Shown in pieces: positions 17,745 through 25,948 of a stretch of 59,568 nt of DNA. Within the stretch, counting starts at the first letter, position 1, and every line of letters begins with the position of its first letter. The translations under genes were made by a program, and so were the position numbers. The stretch is from positions 1 through 59,568 of the forward strand of contig JADFIG010000019.1 in NCBI GenBank assembly GCA_022566735.1. The letters are read 5' to 3'. The stretch comes from Pseudomonadota bacterium. Lineage in GTDB: Bacteria; Pseudomonadota; Gammaproteobacteria; Burkholderiales; Burkholderiaceae_C. The notes beneath the pieces are model-generated. The model searched no databases and had not been told where the DNA came from. It saw only the letters and a list, made by a program, of their open reading frames with translations.

Positions 17745-19196
17745 ATGACTGACGCCTCCTCCGATCTGCTTTCCGCCGCCACGGCCCCGCAAGCCCCTGC
17801 CCCTGCCGACATCGCCGCCGTCCCCGACGTGCCGCCCCACCTGGAGTGGCTGAAGGTCGAGTCACTCGACCTCGAAGCCCAGGGCGTGGCCCACCGCGCC
17901 AACGGCAAGGTGGTGTTCATCGAAGACGCGCTGCCCGGCGAAGAGGTGCGCGTGCAGGTCACCCGCCGCAAGAACAACTGGGAGCAGGCCACGCTGGCCG
18001 AGCGCCGCCGCGAGAGCTCCCAGCGCGTCACCCCGAAGTGCGTGCATTTCGGCCTGTGCGGTGGCTGCAAGATGCAGCATTTCCACCCCAGCGCCCAGGT
18101 GGCCGTCAAACAGCGCGTGCTGGAAGACAACCTCTGGCACCTGGGCAAGGTCAAGCCCGAGCGCCTGCTTCGCCCCATCGAGGGCCCGACCTGGGGCTAC
18201 CGCTACCGTGCCCGCCTGTCGGTGCGCCACGTCGTCAAGAAGGGCACGGTGCTGGTGGGCTTCCACGAACGCAAGTCCCGCTACGTGGCCGACATGGGCG
18301 TGTGCGAGGTGCTGCCGCCGCACGTCAGCCGCTTGCTGATGCCGCTGCGCGAGTTGATCGGCAGCATGGAGGCACGCGACCGCCTGCCGCAGATCGAGGT
18401 CGCCGTGGGCACCCAGGTCACGGTGCTGGTGCTGCGCCACCTGGAGCCCCTGAGCGCCGCTGACGCCCAGAAGCTGCGCGACTTTGCCCAGGCCCATGGC
18501 CCGGTGGGCAGCGGCCAGCAGACCCTGTCGTGGTGGTTGCAGCCCAAGGGCCCGGACACCGTCCACCCGCTGGACGCGTCCCTGCCCACGCTGGACTACA
18601 CCCTGCCCGAGTTCGGCATCACCATGCCGTTCAAGCCCACCGACTTCACCCAGGTCAACCACGCCATCAACCAGGTGCTGGTGGGCCGGGCCCTGCGCCT
18701 GCTGGGCGTGCAGCGCGACGAGCGCGTCATCGACTGGTTCTGCGGCCTGGGCAACTTCACCCTGCCGCTGGCCACCCAGGCCCGCGAGGTGCTGGGCATC
18801 GAGGGCAGCGAGACGCTGGTGGCGCGCTCGCTGGAAAACGCCCGCTTCAACGGCGTGGCCGAGCGCACGTCCTTCGTGGCGCGCAACCTGTTCGAGATGA
18901 CGCCGCAGGAGCTGGCCAGCCACGGCAACGCCGACAAGTGGCTGGTGGACCCACCGCGCGAGGGCGCCTTCGCCCTGGCCAAGGCCGTGGCCGACCTGCA
19001 CCAGGACCCGTCCCTGGTGCCGGACTGGGTGGCGCCGAAGCGCATCGTCTACGTGAGCTGCAATCCGGCCACGCTGGCGCGCGACGCCGGCCTGCTGGTG
19101 CACCAGGGCGGCTACCGCTGCGTGGCCGCGGGCGCTGTCAACATGTTCCCGCACACCGCCCACGTCGAGAGCATGGCGGTGTTCGAGCGGGACTGA
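17745..19196 (+). CDS. rlmD: 23S rRNA (uracil-1939-C5)-methyltransferase
   Basis: A 483-residue RlmD/RumA-type enzyme. It has an N-terminal TRAM domain (about residues 36-95), a [4Fe-4S] cluster motif [11 protein letters not shown] (about 98-108) and a SAM-binding domain with [14 protein letters not shown]. The catalytic region [11 protein letters not shown] is followed by [11 protein letters not shown] carrying the nucleophilic cysteine. It follows nlpD in the place where rpoS is often found in other proteobacteria. It converges on the diguanylate cyclase gene with only 12 bp between stops. Confidence 0.93.
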   Translation: MTDASSDLLSAATAPQAPAPADIAAVPDVPPHLEWLKVESLDLEAQGVAHRANGKVVFIEDALPGEEVRVQVTRRKNNWEQATLAERRRESSQRVTPKCVHFGLCGGCKMQHFHPSAQVAVKQRVLEDNLWHLGKVKPERLLRPIEGPTWGYRYRARLSVRHVVKKGTVLVGFHERKSRYVADMGVCEVLPPHVSRLLMPLRELIGSMEARDRLPQIEVAVGTQVTVLVLRHLEPLSAADAQKLRDFAQAHGPVGSGQQTLSWWLQPKGPDTVHPLDASLPTLDYTLPEFGITMPFKPTDFTQVNHAINQVLVGRALRLLGVQRDERVIDWFCGLGNFTLPLATQAREVLGIEGSETLVARSLENARFNGVAERTSFVARNLFEMTPQELASHGNADKWLVDPPREGAFALAKAVADLHQDPSLVPDWVAPKRIVYVSCNPATLARDAGLLVHQGGYRCVAAGAVNMFPHTAHVESMAVFERD

Positions 19197-19208
19197 GCCG
19201 CGGGTGCC

Positions 19209-20462
19209 TCAGGCGGCCTGGGCCTGGGTGCCGCTGCCCGCGGGTTCGCACACCACGCGGTTGCGGCCCGAGGCCTTGGCCGCGTACAGCGCACGGTCGG
19301 CCCGGTCGATGGTGCGGGTGAGCATCTCGTCGGGCACATAGCTGGTCACGCCGGCCGAGAAGGTCACGCGCAGCTGGGGCGCACTGTCTGCCACGGTGGT
19401 GCGCGACAGCGCCTGCTGGATGCGCGACAGCACCCGTGTCGCGGTGTCCTGGTCGGTGTCGGTGAACATCACCAGGAACTCCTCGCCGCCCCAGCGCGCC
19501 ACCACATCGGTTTCGCGCAGGCCCGCAGCGATGGTGCCCGCGACCTGGGCCAGCACCTGGTCGCCCGTGCCGTGGCCGAACTGGTCGTTGACCCGCTTGA
19601 AGTGGTCGATGTCGACCATGGCCAGGCAGAAACGGCGGCCCGTGCGGATGCTGCGGTGCTTCTCGTTGTTCAGCCGCTCCAGCATGTGGCGGCGGTTGAT
19701 CAGCCCGGTGAGGTCGTCGTGGGTGGCCAGCTCGCGGATGCGGTGGAGGGCCTCGCTGAGTTCGGCCTGGTGGCTGTGGGCCTCCTGCTGCAGCCGGTTC
19801 ATCTGGCCGACCAGCAGGCACAGCGTCACCAGCACCAGTTGCAGCACGCAGAAATACACCACCTGCAGGGTGACCTCGGCGGACGTGACGCCCTCGGAGC
19901 GCGCCACCTGCCACATCGCCGCCCCGAACAGCAGCCCCGAGAGCAGGCAGGCGCGCACCAGCTGGCGCAGCGGGGTGGAGCCCATGCTGAACGCCAGGAT
20001 GGCCACCAGCAGCAGCAGGGCGACGGGCCGACCCGGTCCACCGATGAGGTAGCCCCAGGCCAGGAAGCCGATGCCGGCCCAGGTCTGCGGCTCCAGCAGC
20101 GTCGGGTCGGCAAAACGGCGGTTGAGCCCGCTGCGCATCACCAGGTAGAAGCCCAGGGTCACCAGCAGGGCCGCGCCGGTGAACCAGCGGCTGGCTTCCA
20201 GGTCGATGACACCGTGGGCGGCCCCCACATTGAGCGCCAGCACGCCGGCCAGGCAGTTGGCCACGGCGACCAGGAAGCGGCGGCCCAGGGCCTTCTGTCG
20301 GCTGTCGCGCGACAGCACCCAGTCGCTGAGCCAGGCGAAACGCATCCAGCCCGGCAGCCAGGAGGGGTTCAGGCGCAGCAGTCGGGCGGTGGCGAAGAGG
20401 GTCACCGTGACCACCAGGCCCAGCAGCATCAGGGACAACGCGGTTTGCAAAAGGGCTTCCAT
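19209..20462 (-). CDS. Membrane diguanylate cyclase (GGDEF)
   Basis: A 417-residue protein with about six N-terminal transmembrane helices (residues 5-225) and a C-terminal GGDEF domain. The active-site motif is GGEEF at residues 325-329, preceded by DDLTGLINRRHM and MVDIDHFKRVND, so it should make cyclic di-GMP from GTP. No RxxD inhibitory site is evident just before the motif. The ATG at 20462 starts directly with the first hydrophobic helix. Signal unknown. Confidence 0.9.
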   Translation of the reverse strand: MEALLQTALSLMLLGLVVTVTLFATARLLRLNPSWLPGWMRFAWLSDWVLSRDSRQKALGRRFLVAVANCLAGVLALNVGAAHGVIDLEASRWFTGAALLVTLGFYLVMRSGLNRRFADPTLLEPQTWAGIGFLAWGYLIGGPGRPVALLLLVAILAFSMGSTPLRQLVRACLLSGLLFGAAMWQVARSEGVTSAEVTLQVVYFCVLQLVLVTLCLLVGQMNRLQQEAHSHQAELSEALHRIRELATHDDLTGLINRRHMLERLNNEKHRSIRTGRRFCLAMVDIDHFKRVNDQFGHGTGDQVLAQVAGTIAAGLRETDVVARWGGEEFLVMFTDTDQDTATRVLSRIQQALSRTTVADSAPQLRVTFSAGVTSYVPDEMLTRTIDRADRALYAAKASGRNRVVCEPAGSGTQAQAA

Positions 20463-20678
20463 CGGGTGTCGTGTGGGGGCGGCGGCGCCATCCTGGGGCC
20501 GTCTGGATCGGGCCGGGCGACGCGCAGGCAGGTTGCACGGCCTCCATTGTCCGTGGGTCGATGCGCCGTGCACAGGGGGCAGCGCCAGGGTGAGGCGCCC
20601 GGCGCGTCAAATCCAGCCTGGCTGCCCCCCCTCATTCATGGGGCGGATCTGCTCGACGCTCCGCCGATTGCAAGGCGC

Positions 20679-20705
20679 AAAAAAACCGAGGCCGTGGCCT
20701 CGGTT
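20679..20705 (-). terminator. Rho-independent terminator of the phoH-like gene
   Basis: A perfect stem AACCGAGGCC / GGCCTCGGTT (20684-20693 and 20696-20705) with a two-base GT centre. It is flanked by seven A residues on the plus strand, giving a U-run on minus-strand RNA. It lies 27 bp after the PhoH stop. The rest of 20463-20731 shows no gene. Confidence 0.85.
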
Positions 20706-20731
20706 CTCGGAGGATGCGGTGAGCGCGGGGC

Positions 20732-22498
20732 TCAGAGCACTTCGGAGGCGAAATCCGCCAGGCGCGAGCGCTCGCCGCGCGCCAGGGTGACGTGACCGCT
20801 GTGCGGCCAGCCCTTGAACTTGTCCACCGCGAAGGTCAGGCCCGAGGAGCCTTCGGTCAGGTAGGGCGTGTCGATCTGCGCCAGGTTGCCCAGGCAGACG
20901 ATCTTGGTGCCCGGGCCCGCGCGCGTGATCAGCGTCTTCATCTGCTTGGGCGTCAGGTTCTGCGCCTCGTCGATGATGAGGAACTTGTTGAGGAAGGTGC
21001 GTCCGCGCATGAAGTTCATGGACTTGATCTTGATCTTGCTGCGCACCAGTTCGTTGGTGGCGGCACGGCCCCATTCGCCGGCAGACGTGTCGCCGCGGGC
21101 CAGCACCTCCAGGTTGTCGTCCAGCGCGCCCATCCAGGGCGACATCTTTTCCTCTTCGGTGCCGGGCAGGAAGCCGATGTCCTCGCCCACCGGCACCGTC
21201 ACGCGGGTGACGATGATCTCGGTGTAGCGGCGCTCGTCGAGCACCTGCGACAAGGCGGCGGCCAGCGTCATCAGCGTCTTGCCGGTGCCGGCCGAGCCGG
21301 TCAGCGTCACGAAGTCGCATTCCGGGTCCATCAGCAGGTTGAGGGCGAAGTTCTGCTCGCGGTTGCGCGCGGTGACGCCCCAGACGGCGTGCTTCTGGTG
21401 GGCGTAGTCCTTGAGCGTGCGCAGCACGGCCGTCTTGCCGGTGATCTCGGCGACCTTGCCGTACCAGGGCGTGGCGCCGGGGCTCTCCAGGTAGATGAAC
21501 TGGTTGACCATCAGCGCGGGCACCATCGGGCCGCTGACGCGGTAGTAGGTGATGCCGCCTTGCTGCCAGCTCTCCATGCCCTTGGCGTGGCGCTCCCAGA
21601 AGTCGGCGGGCAGGGGCAGCACGCCGGTGTAGAGCAGGTCGCCGTCGTCCAGCGTCTTGTCGTTGAAATAGTCTTCGGCGGGCAGGCCCAGGGCGCGGGC
21701 CTTGATGCGCATGTTGATGTCCTTGGACACCAGCACCACCTCGCGCTCGGGGTGGGCCTTGCGCAGGGCCTGGACCACGCCCAGGATCTGGTTGTCGGCC
21801 TTGCCCTGGGGCAGGCCCATGGGCAGCTCGAAGGCCATGCCCGTGGTCTGGAAGTAGAGCTTGCCGCCGGCCTCCGCGTGGCCGGTCTTGGACAGCGCGA
21901 TGCCCGAGGCCGGGTCCACCTGCTGGCGGTTGTTCATGTCGGCGGCCAGTCCGTCGAGGTCGCGGCTGACCTGGCGGGCGTTGCGCGCCACCTCCGTCAT
22001 GCCCTTCTTGTGGCCGTCGAGCTCCTCCAGGGTGATCATGGGCAGGAAGACGTCGTGCTCGTCGAAGCGGAACAGCGACATCGGGTCGTGCAGCAGCACG
22101 TTGGTGTCGAGCACGAAGAGCTTGGCCGGGCCTTCATGGACGGTGCGACGGCGGCGCGTGCTGCTGCCGGCCGCCGGCCTGGCGGTGGGGGCAGGCGCGG
22201 TGCTGCGGGCGCTGTCCTGCGCGCCCTGGCCACCCTTGTCGGCCACGGTCGTCTGGGTGCGGCGGGAGGGTGCGGAGGGGCGGGCCACTTCGGCGGGCGT
22301 GGTCACCGGGGGCGTCGCGGCGGTCGGCGCTTCGGCCATCGGCATCGGGCGCACCAGCTCCAGCACCGGTGCGGCGGCCTTGCTGGCGCGCGCCGTGCTG
22401 GTTTTGCGGGTGGCGGGGCGGGCTGCCTTGGGTTGCGACGTGTAGTCGTCGGCGGTCAGCATGTCAGCGCGTTTGGTGGGCGGCTTGGGCAGAGGCAT
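20732..22498 (-). CDS. PIN-PhoH fusion protein (PhoH2-type NTPase/RNase)
   Basis: A 588-residue protein. A low-complexity Ala/Pro/Thr-rich and basic N-terminus (about 1-120) leads into a PIN nuclease domain (VLDTNVLLHDP, then EELDGHKKG and VSKDINMRIKA). A PhoH ATPase domain follows, with Walker A GSAGTGKT near residue 399 and Walker B LIIDEAQN. PIN-PhoH proteins are ATP-dependent RNA helicase/ribonucleases. A terminator-like hairpin ends only 20 bp before the start codon. Met13 is an alternative start. Confidence 0.9.
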   Translation of the reverse strand: MPLPKPPTKRADMLTADDYTSQPKAARPATRKTSTARASKAAAPVLELVRPMPMAEAPTAATPPVTTPAEVARPSAPSRRTQTTVADKGGQGAQDSARSTAPAPTARPAAGSSTRRRRTVHEGPAKLFVLDTNVLLHDPMSLFRFDEHDVFLPMITLEELDGHKKGMTEVARNARQVSRDLDGLAADMNNRQQVDPASGIALSKTGHAEAGGKLYFQTTGMAFELPMGLPQGKADNQILGVVQALRKAHPEREVVLVSKDINMRIKARALGLPAEDYFNDKTLDDGDLLYTGVLPLPADFWERHAKGMESWQQGGITYYRVSGPMVPALMVNQFIYLESPGATPWYGKVAEITGKTAVLRTLKDYAHQKHAVWGVTARNREQNFALNLLMDPECDFVTLTGSAGTGKTLMTLAAALSQVLDERRYTEIIVTRVTVPVGEDIGFLPGTEEEKMSPWMGALDDNLEVLARGDTSAGEWGRAATNELVRSKIKIKSMNFMRGRTFLNKFLIIDEAQNLTPKQMKTLITRAGPGTKIVCLGNLAQIDTPYLTEGSSGLTFAVDKFKGWPHSGHVTLARGERSRLADFASEVL

Positions 22499-22518
22499 GG
22501 TGGGTCAGGCAGGGTGGC

Positions 22519-22556
22519 AAAAACAAAAAGGCCGCACAGGAGGGGTGTGCGGCCTT
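22519..22556 (-). terminator. Terminator-like hairpin in the phoH leader
   Basis: The stem AAGGCCGCACA (22528-22538) pairs with TGTGCGGCCTT (22546-22556) across a seven-base loop. On the minus strand it is followed by TTTTTGTTTTT, a strong intrinsic terminator. It ends 20 bp before the PhoH start and 182 bp after the separate bcp terminator. It must therefore end a leader transcript or a small RNA. Confidence 0.8.
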
Positions 22557-22656
22557 GGGGCATGCGCGAGGGTGGGGGCGGTGCCGACATGCGCTGGGCG
22601 CCGGCAGGCGCGTTCTTCAAACCCGGGACTGAGGCAGGCAAAGCTCAGGTGCATGG
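22519..22656 (-). ncRNA. Candidate small RNA or attenuated leader upstream of phoH
   Basis: Between two intrinsic terminators lies about 180 bp without a convincing gene. A minus-strand -10-like CATAAT (22666-22661) would start RNA near 22655, giving a transcript of about 135 nt that ends in the U-rich terminator before phoH. No good -35 box is visible. A 49-codon ORF beginning MHLSFACLS crosses the hairpin and might be a leader peptide, but its composition looks random. Confidence 0.3.
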
Positions 22657-22737
22657 GCCCATTATGCACAGTCCGTGGCCGTGTGCGCGGAGGGGCGCGT
22701 CAGGTCGACATCTGTGCCGGAAGTGCCACAAATGACA

Positions 22738-22759
22738 ACGCCACCGCACAGGGTGGCGT
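22738..22759 (-). terminator. Terminator of bcp
   Basis: The stem ACGCCACC (22738-22745) pairs with GGTGGCGT (22752-22759) around a six-base loop. On the minus strand it is followed by TGTCATTTG, a moderate U-run. It lies 31 bp past the bcp stop. Confidence 0.7.
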
Positions 22760-22790
22760 CAGGCCTGGTGCGGCCGGGTGGCCGCGTCGA

Positions 22791-23270
22791 TCAGGCGGCT
22801 TCGCGCTGGAAGCCCTGCACGGCCTTGAGGACGTCTTCCACGTGGCCGGCGACCTTGATGCCGCGCCATTCTTCGCGCAGCACGCCATCGGGGCCGATCA
22901 GGAAGGTCGAGCGCTCGATGCCCTTGACCTTCTTGCCGTACATGATCTTGTTCTTGACCACGCCGAACATGTGGCAGAGCTTTTCCTCGGTGTCGGCGAT
23001 CAGCTCGAAGGGCAGGTCCAGGTTCTGCTTGAACTTGTCGTGCGAGGCGAGGTTGTCGCGGGACACACCGAACACCACGGCGCCAGCCTTGACGAATTCC
23101 TTGTGCGTGTCACGGAACTGCATGGCTTCGGTGGTGCAACCCGGGGTGTGGTCCTTCGGATAGAAGTACAGCACCACGGTCTGGCCGATGAAGGCCTGCG
23201 GGGTGAACTTCACGCCACCGGTGGCGATCGCTTCAAAGTCCGGCAACGGTTTGTTGAGAGCGGGAGTCAT
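22791..23270 (-). CDS. bcp: Peroxiredoxin of the BCP/PrxQ family
   Basis: A 159-residue thiol peroxidase that reduces hydrogen and organic peroxides. The peroxidatic Cys45 lies in PKDHTPGCTTEA. The resolving cysteine expected five residues later in E. coli Bcp is absent (Met50). Cys99 in EEKLCHMFGV could serve instead, or the enzyme is 1-Cys. Its product and the neighbouring genes are on the same strand but separated by terminators. Confidence 0.93.
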   Translation of the reverse strand: MTPALNKPLPDFEAIATGGVKFTPQAFIGQTVVLYFYPKDHTPGCTTEAMQFRDTHKEFVKAGAVVFGVSRDNLASHDKFKQNLDLPFELIADTEEKLCHMFGVVKNKIMYGKKVKGIERSTFLIGPDGVLREEWRGIKVAGHVEDVLKAVQGFQREAA

Positions 23271-23409
23271 GGGTACAGTTCAGCAGCCTGCGTGAATAAC
23301 CACCAATTATAAAGTGCTTCGGCGGCTTGCCCGAAGAGGGGGTGGTAAAGCCCTGTGACGCCCCCACCCAGGTGCGGGAGTCCCGGGCTGGGCCGTCAGC
23401 CCGGGATCG

Positions 23410-23784
23410 TCAGTCGGCAATCAGGAGGGCGGCCATCACCCGGCGGCCCTCGGCGACCAGGATGTTGTAGGTGCGGCAGGCCGCGGCGGTGTCCATGGTT
23501 TCCACGCCGATGCGCGCGGCCATGAGCGCGCGCAGCACGGCCGGCTTGGGGAAGCGCAGGCTGGCGCCGGTGCCCAGGATGAGGACCTCGGGCGCGGCCT
23601 GGACCACGGCGTCGAAGTGGCTTTCCTGCAGGTCGGCCAGCGAGGTGGCGGCCCACTCGATCATGGGGCCAGTGGCCGGCACCAGGATGCTGCGGGTGTA
23701 GGTCTGGCCGTTCACCGACACGCTGGTGCGGGTGTAGGCCTGGATCAGGTTGACGCCTTCGGCGCTGTCTGCGTGCAGTTTCAT
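23410..23784 (-). CDS. Mth938-like (Xcc1710/DUF498) domain protein
   Basis: A 124-residue small globular protein with the family's hallmark LILGTGASLRFP near residue 70 and METMDTAAACRTYNIL-like ending near 100. Homologues in mitochondria (NDUFAF3) help assemble complex I; the bacterial role is not established. The ATG at 23784 starts MKLHAD, as in relatives. It normally diverges from the alaA gene in Burkholderiales; here the filamentous prophage has been inserted between the two. Confidence 0.85.
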   Translation of the reverse strand: MKLHADSAEGVNLIQAYTRTSVSVNGQTYTRSILVPATGPMIEWAATSLADLQESHFDAVVQAAPEVLILGTGASLRFPKPAVLRALMAARIGVETMDTAAACRTYNILVAEGRRVMAALLIAD

Positions 23785-23885
23785 GTCGTGGGAAATGGCG
23801 GGCTTGCGGGCGTGCCATCGGGCAAGGCTGTCGGTGCGGCCCCGAGCGGCGCGCGCCAGCCTGGGACCGCCCCGGGCGGGGAGGG

Positions 23886-23899
23886 TGTGGTTAAATCTT
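23886..23899 (+). repeat. Candidate attL core
   Basis: TGTGGTTAAATCTT, which matches the right-end repeat at 30587-30600 in 12 of 14 positions, with AAATCTT identical at the end. It lies in the intergenic region upstream of the Mth938-like gene. Continuing the frame GTG-GTT-AAA-TCT to the right gives the missing C-terminus of the prophage regulator, which supports its assignment as one attachment half-site. Confidence 0.65.
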
Positions 23900-23943
23900 T
23901 CGTATACCACGCAAGGAAGCGACTCAGACGCCTAGGCCTGTGA
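23900..23943 (+). other. Displaced 3' end of the prophage regulator gene
   Basis: When the prophage ends are joined at the AAATCTT core, the regulator reading frame continues through this segment, adding FVYHARKRLRRLGL and ending at TGA 23941-23943. That is 10 bp before a strong terminator, as expected for a true gene end. In the integrated state this piece is cut off from its gene, 6.4 kb away. The inference rests on frame conservation across the repeat. Confidence 0.6.
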
Positions 23944-23952
23944 GCACCAACC

Positions 23953-23983
23953 AGCCCGCGACAGCGGGCTTTTTTTTTTTTTT
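23953..23983 (+). terminator. Strong intrinsic terminator at the left prophage end
   Basis: Stem AGCCCGC (23953-23959), loop GACA and stem GCGGGCT (23964-23970) run into 14 consecutive T residues on the plus strand. No plus-strand gene precedes it in the integrated state. In the circular phage it would directly follow the regulator gene. Confidence 0.9.
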
Positions 23984-23985
23984 GT

Positions 23986-24576
23986 CTAGGGCAGGTACCG
24001 CGACAGCTTCTTAGCAGTGGAGGTCCCGCGAGGATTCAGGCCCAGCCGACACAGCCACGTCGTGACACTTGAGGTGTCAACGCCGTAGATCTCCGCGATC
24101 TGGCGTGCATTCAGCCCCTGAGCCCGGTGCATCGGCAGCAGTTCCACAGGTATCTTTCGAGGCCGACCGAACCTGACGCCGCGAGAGGCCGCAAGCTGGC
24201 GACCAGCTGAGCAACGCTCCCAGATCACGCTTCGTTCAAACTCAGCAAACGAGCCCAACAGCTGCACCATGAGCCGACCGACCGGGGTGCCGGTGTCTAT
24301 GGGCTCAGTGAGAGATCGGAAAGAGGCGCCGAGAGCTTCGATGCGAGCGAGGATGCGAAGCAGATCGGCCAAGCTGCGCGCGAACCGGTCCACTTTGTAG
24401 ACAACGACAACGTCACCGCGACGCACCGAGTACAGCAACGCCTCAAGCGTAGGGCGCTTGTGAACACCACTCGCTTGTTCCTCAAATACCCGATGGACGC
24501 CCGCAACCCGCAAAGCATCTACCTGCGTCGCCGTGTCTTGATCATGTGTAGACACGCGAGCGTACCCAACCAGCAC
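23986..24576 (-). CDS. Small serine recombinase (resolvase/invertase family), probable phage integrase
   Basis: A 196-residue recombinase. The catalytic serine is Ser9 in GYARVSTHDQD, and VYKVDRFARSLADLL carries the active-site arginines. The long helix around PVGRLMVQLLGSFAEFERS and a C-terminal HTH (LNARQIAEIYGVDTSSVTTWLCRLG) complete the Pin/Hin layout. The GTG at 24576 is preferred because GGGGGT precedes it; TTG at 24597 is an alternative. Most inoviruses use host XerCD or transposases, so a serine recombinase as integrase is less usual. Confidence 0.85.
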   Translation of the reverse strand: MLVGYARVSTHDQDTATQVDALRVAGVHRVFEEQASGVHKRPTLEALLYSVRRGDVVVVYKVDRFARSLADLLRILARIEALGASFRSLTEPIDTGTPVGRLMVQLLGSFAEFERSVIWERCSAGRQLAASRGVRFGRPRKIPVELLPMHRAQGLNARQIAEIYGVDTSSVTTWLCRLGLNPRGTSTAKKLSRYLP

Positions 24577-24589
24577 AGCCCACCCCCTG

Positions 24590-25531
24590 CTATTCAATCG
24601 GCCCTATCACACAGGCCGTGTCGTCAGTCTCAATGAAGAAGCACTCACGACCATGGTCCCACCATGTGCGCGTGATGCGATCACCAACCGACCTCATAGC
24701 GAGTTCTATCAACTCCGCGGCAGTGCGGTCCAACGAAAAGCGCTGACGCAAAGCATTGGGCAGGACGACATCCGAATGGTTCCAACGCTTCCGGTTGAGG
24801 TCTTGGTCAGCCTCAAAAGACTTGGTGACGTACTTGGAGATGTAGCGAGCGATGGCCGCAGCAGAACGCTGCTGAGAGCCTTTGCGGCGCCACTTGCTAC
24901 GGTCCTTCGCCTCATCAAAGTTGCCACCGAGGCCACCCACCACAGAGCGCCAAATCCGCCGCATGAGGTCCCACGACTTGACCGAGTAGCCCCCCTGCAG
25001 GAAGACCTTGGGGAGCGCGTGCGTAGCCATATGGACGTGATAGGCCCCACGCGTTTGATTCTCTAAGGTCCAAACGTAACGGAAGTCAGGCAGCACGCGA
25101 CGAACACGACGGATGAACTCTTTCATGTGCTTGATGACCAAGTCACGGTCAGTGACGTTCTCCCGGTAGGTCAACGTCCACAGGCTATTGACCATCATGG
25201 CCTTGCAGACCAACCGGCACTTCGCCTTCGCCCGTGCAGCACTTTTCTTGATCGACTCTTCCCGGTCTAGGCCTTCGCCGCGCTTGGCGCGCGTGTGGCC
25301 CCACATGAGGCGCTCATACGATTTCCAGCCGTCGACGTGTCGTTTATAGAGCATGGCCTCCTGATGGCCGTTGCCAAAGTCAGTGCGCTTCAGCACCCAC
25401 TCACTGTAGGTCGTGAAATGACCATCCTGAAAGGCAGCGCGCGCCGCGTCACCGATCCAGTCATCACGGCCAGGACCCGCACCATACGTTGAGTTGTCTT
25501 CAAAATCGACTTGGTGGACAATCGCACTCAC
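24590..25531 (-). CDS. Rolling-circle replication initiator (HUH endonuclease)
   Basis: A 313-residue protein with the metal-binding motif AYHVHMATHAL (His165, His167) and a two-tyrosine motif RYISKYVTK (Tyr230 and Tyr234, spacing YxxxY). These are typical of phage gpA/G2P-like initiators that nick the plus-strand origin and join to the 5' end. GTG at 25531 has GGAGGG six bases upstream. Immediately before this RBS lies a strong hairpin (25561-25592) that could be its target. The gene corresponds to gene II of Ff phages. Confidence 0.85.
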   Translation of the reverse strand: MSAIVHQVDFEDNSTYGAGPGRDDWIGDAARAAFQDGHFTTYSEWVLKRTDFGNGHQEAMLYKRHVDGWKSYERLMWGHTRAKRGEGLDREESIKKSAARAKAKCRLVCKAMMVNSLWTLTYRENVTDRDLVIKHMKEFIRRVRRVLPDFRYVWTLENQTRGAYHVHMATHALPKVFLQGGYSVKSWDLMRRIWRSVVGGLGGNFDEAKDRSKWRRKGSQQRSAAAIARYISKYVTKSFEADQDLNRKRWNHSDVVLPNALRQRFSLDRTAAELIELAMRSVGDRITRTWWDHGRECFFIETDDTACVIGPIE

Positions 25532-25560
25532 TTGGAACCCTCCGATGGTTCTTAGTCACG

Positions 25561-25592
25561 GCCCCGGGACTGCTGCTAACAGTCGCCGGGGC
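25561..25592. promoter_or_regulatory. Hairpin before the initiator gene; candidate replication origin or plus-strand terminator
   Basis: GCCCCGG-GACTG pairs with CAGTC-(G)-CCGGGGC, a 12-bp stem with one bulged G and the loop CTGCTAA. On the plus strand TATCTTTTT follows, so it could end plus-strand transcription. Its position 30 bp upstream of the rolling-circle initiator also fits a nick-site hairpin. Confidence 0.5.
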
Positions 25593-25606
25593 TATCTTTT
25601 TCTGGG

Positions 25607-25864
25607 TCAAAGACCGGGCAATCTCAGCTGGCCGCGATGCTCTAGCTCTGTGATTGTTCTCATGTGTTCCTTAGATAAATCTAGGCCGGCTTCGCCGGCC
25701 CGCTTGCGCCTTCGGCTTCCCGCGGGCCTTGCTTGCCAGCCCGGGCTGGTCAAGTCCACATGCGACAACCGAGGCGCTAACCCGTCGTCACGCACAAGCC
25801 ACGCCAGATCGTCATGAAGCCGATCTGTCATGTCTTGCGCTTTTGTGCCGACTGGAGAGCTCAT
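25607..25864 (-). CDS. Doubtful phage ORF
   Basis: An 85-codon frame starting MSSPVGTKAQDMTDRLHDDL. The first half looks protein-like and the second half (QARPAGSRRRKRAGEAG) is translated from hairpin DNA. No good ribosome-binding site precedes the ATG at 25864. No family was recognised. It may be a small phage protein or non-coding intergenic DNA that happens to be open. Confidence 0.25.
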   Translation of the reverse strand: MSSPVGTKAQDMTDRLHDDLAWLVRDDGLAPRLSHVDLTSPGWQARPAGSRRRKRAGEAGLDLSKEHMRTITELEHRGQLRLPGL

Positions 25865-25896
25865 GACCGTGCCCACGTCGCTGTCAGCGACCCGGA

Positions 25897-25948
25897 GACA
25901 CCCCCATCAAACCCCCGCTTCGCTATGAGGGGGTTCGATGGGGGTGTC
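25897..25948. promoter_or_regulatory. Long hairpin, candidate packaging signal
   Basis: GACACCCCCATC (25897-25908) pairs with GATGGGGGTGTC (25937-25948), then A-C mismatch, then AACCCCC (25910-25916) pairs with GGGGGTT (25929-25935) around a 12-base loop. This is a 19-bp stem with one mismatch, extended by CCCGGA/TCCGGG arms a few bases outside. TTCTTT follows on the plus strand, so termination is also possible. Ff phages use an imperfect hairpin of this kind to enter the assembly complex. Confidence 0.5.

Noticed and set aside
23886..23912. dif-like XerCD site at the left prophage end
   Set aside because: TTAAAT and TATA elements recall dif, but the two 11-bp arms and 6-bp centre cannot be aligned and the flank is GC-rich.
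23903..23983. Independent small RNA at the left prophage end
   Set aside because: The strong terminator suggested a small RNA, but it is better explained as the terminator of the regulator gene in circular phage DNA. No -35 box fits the TATACC sequence.
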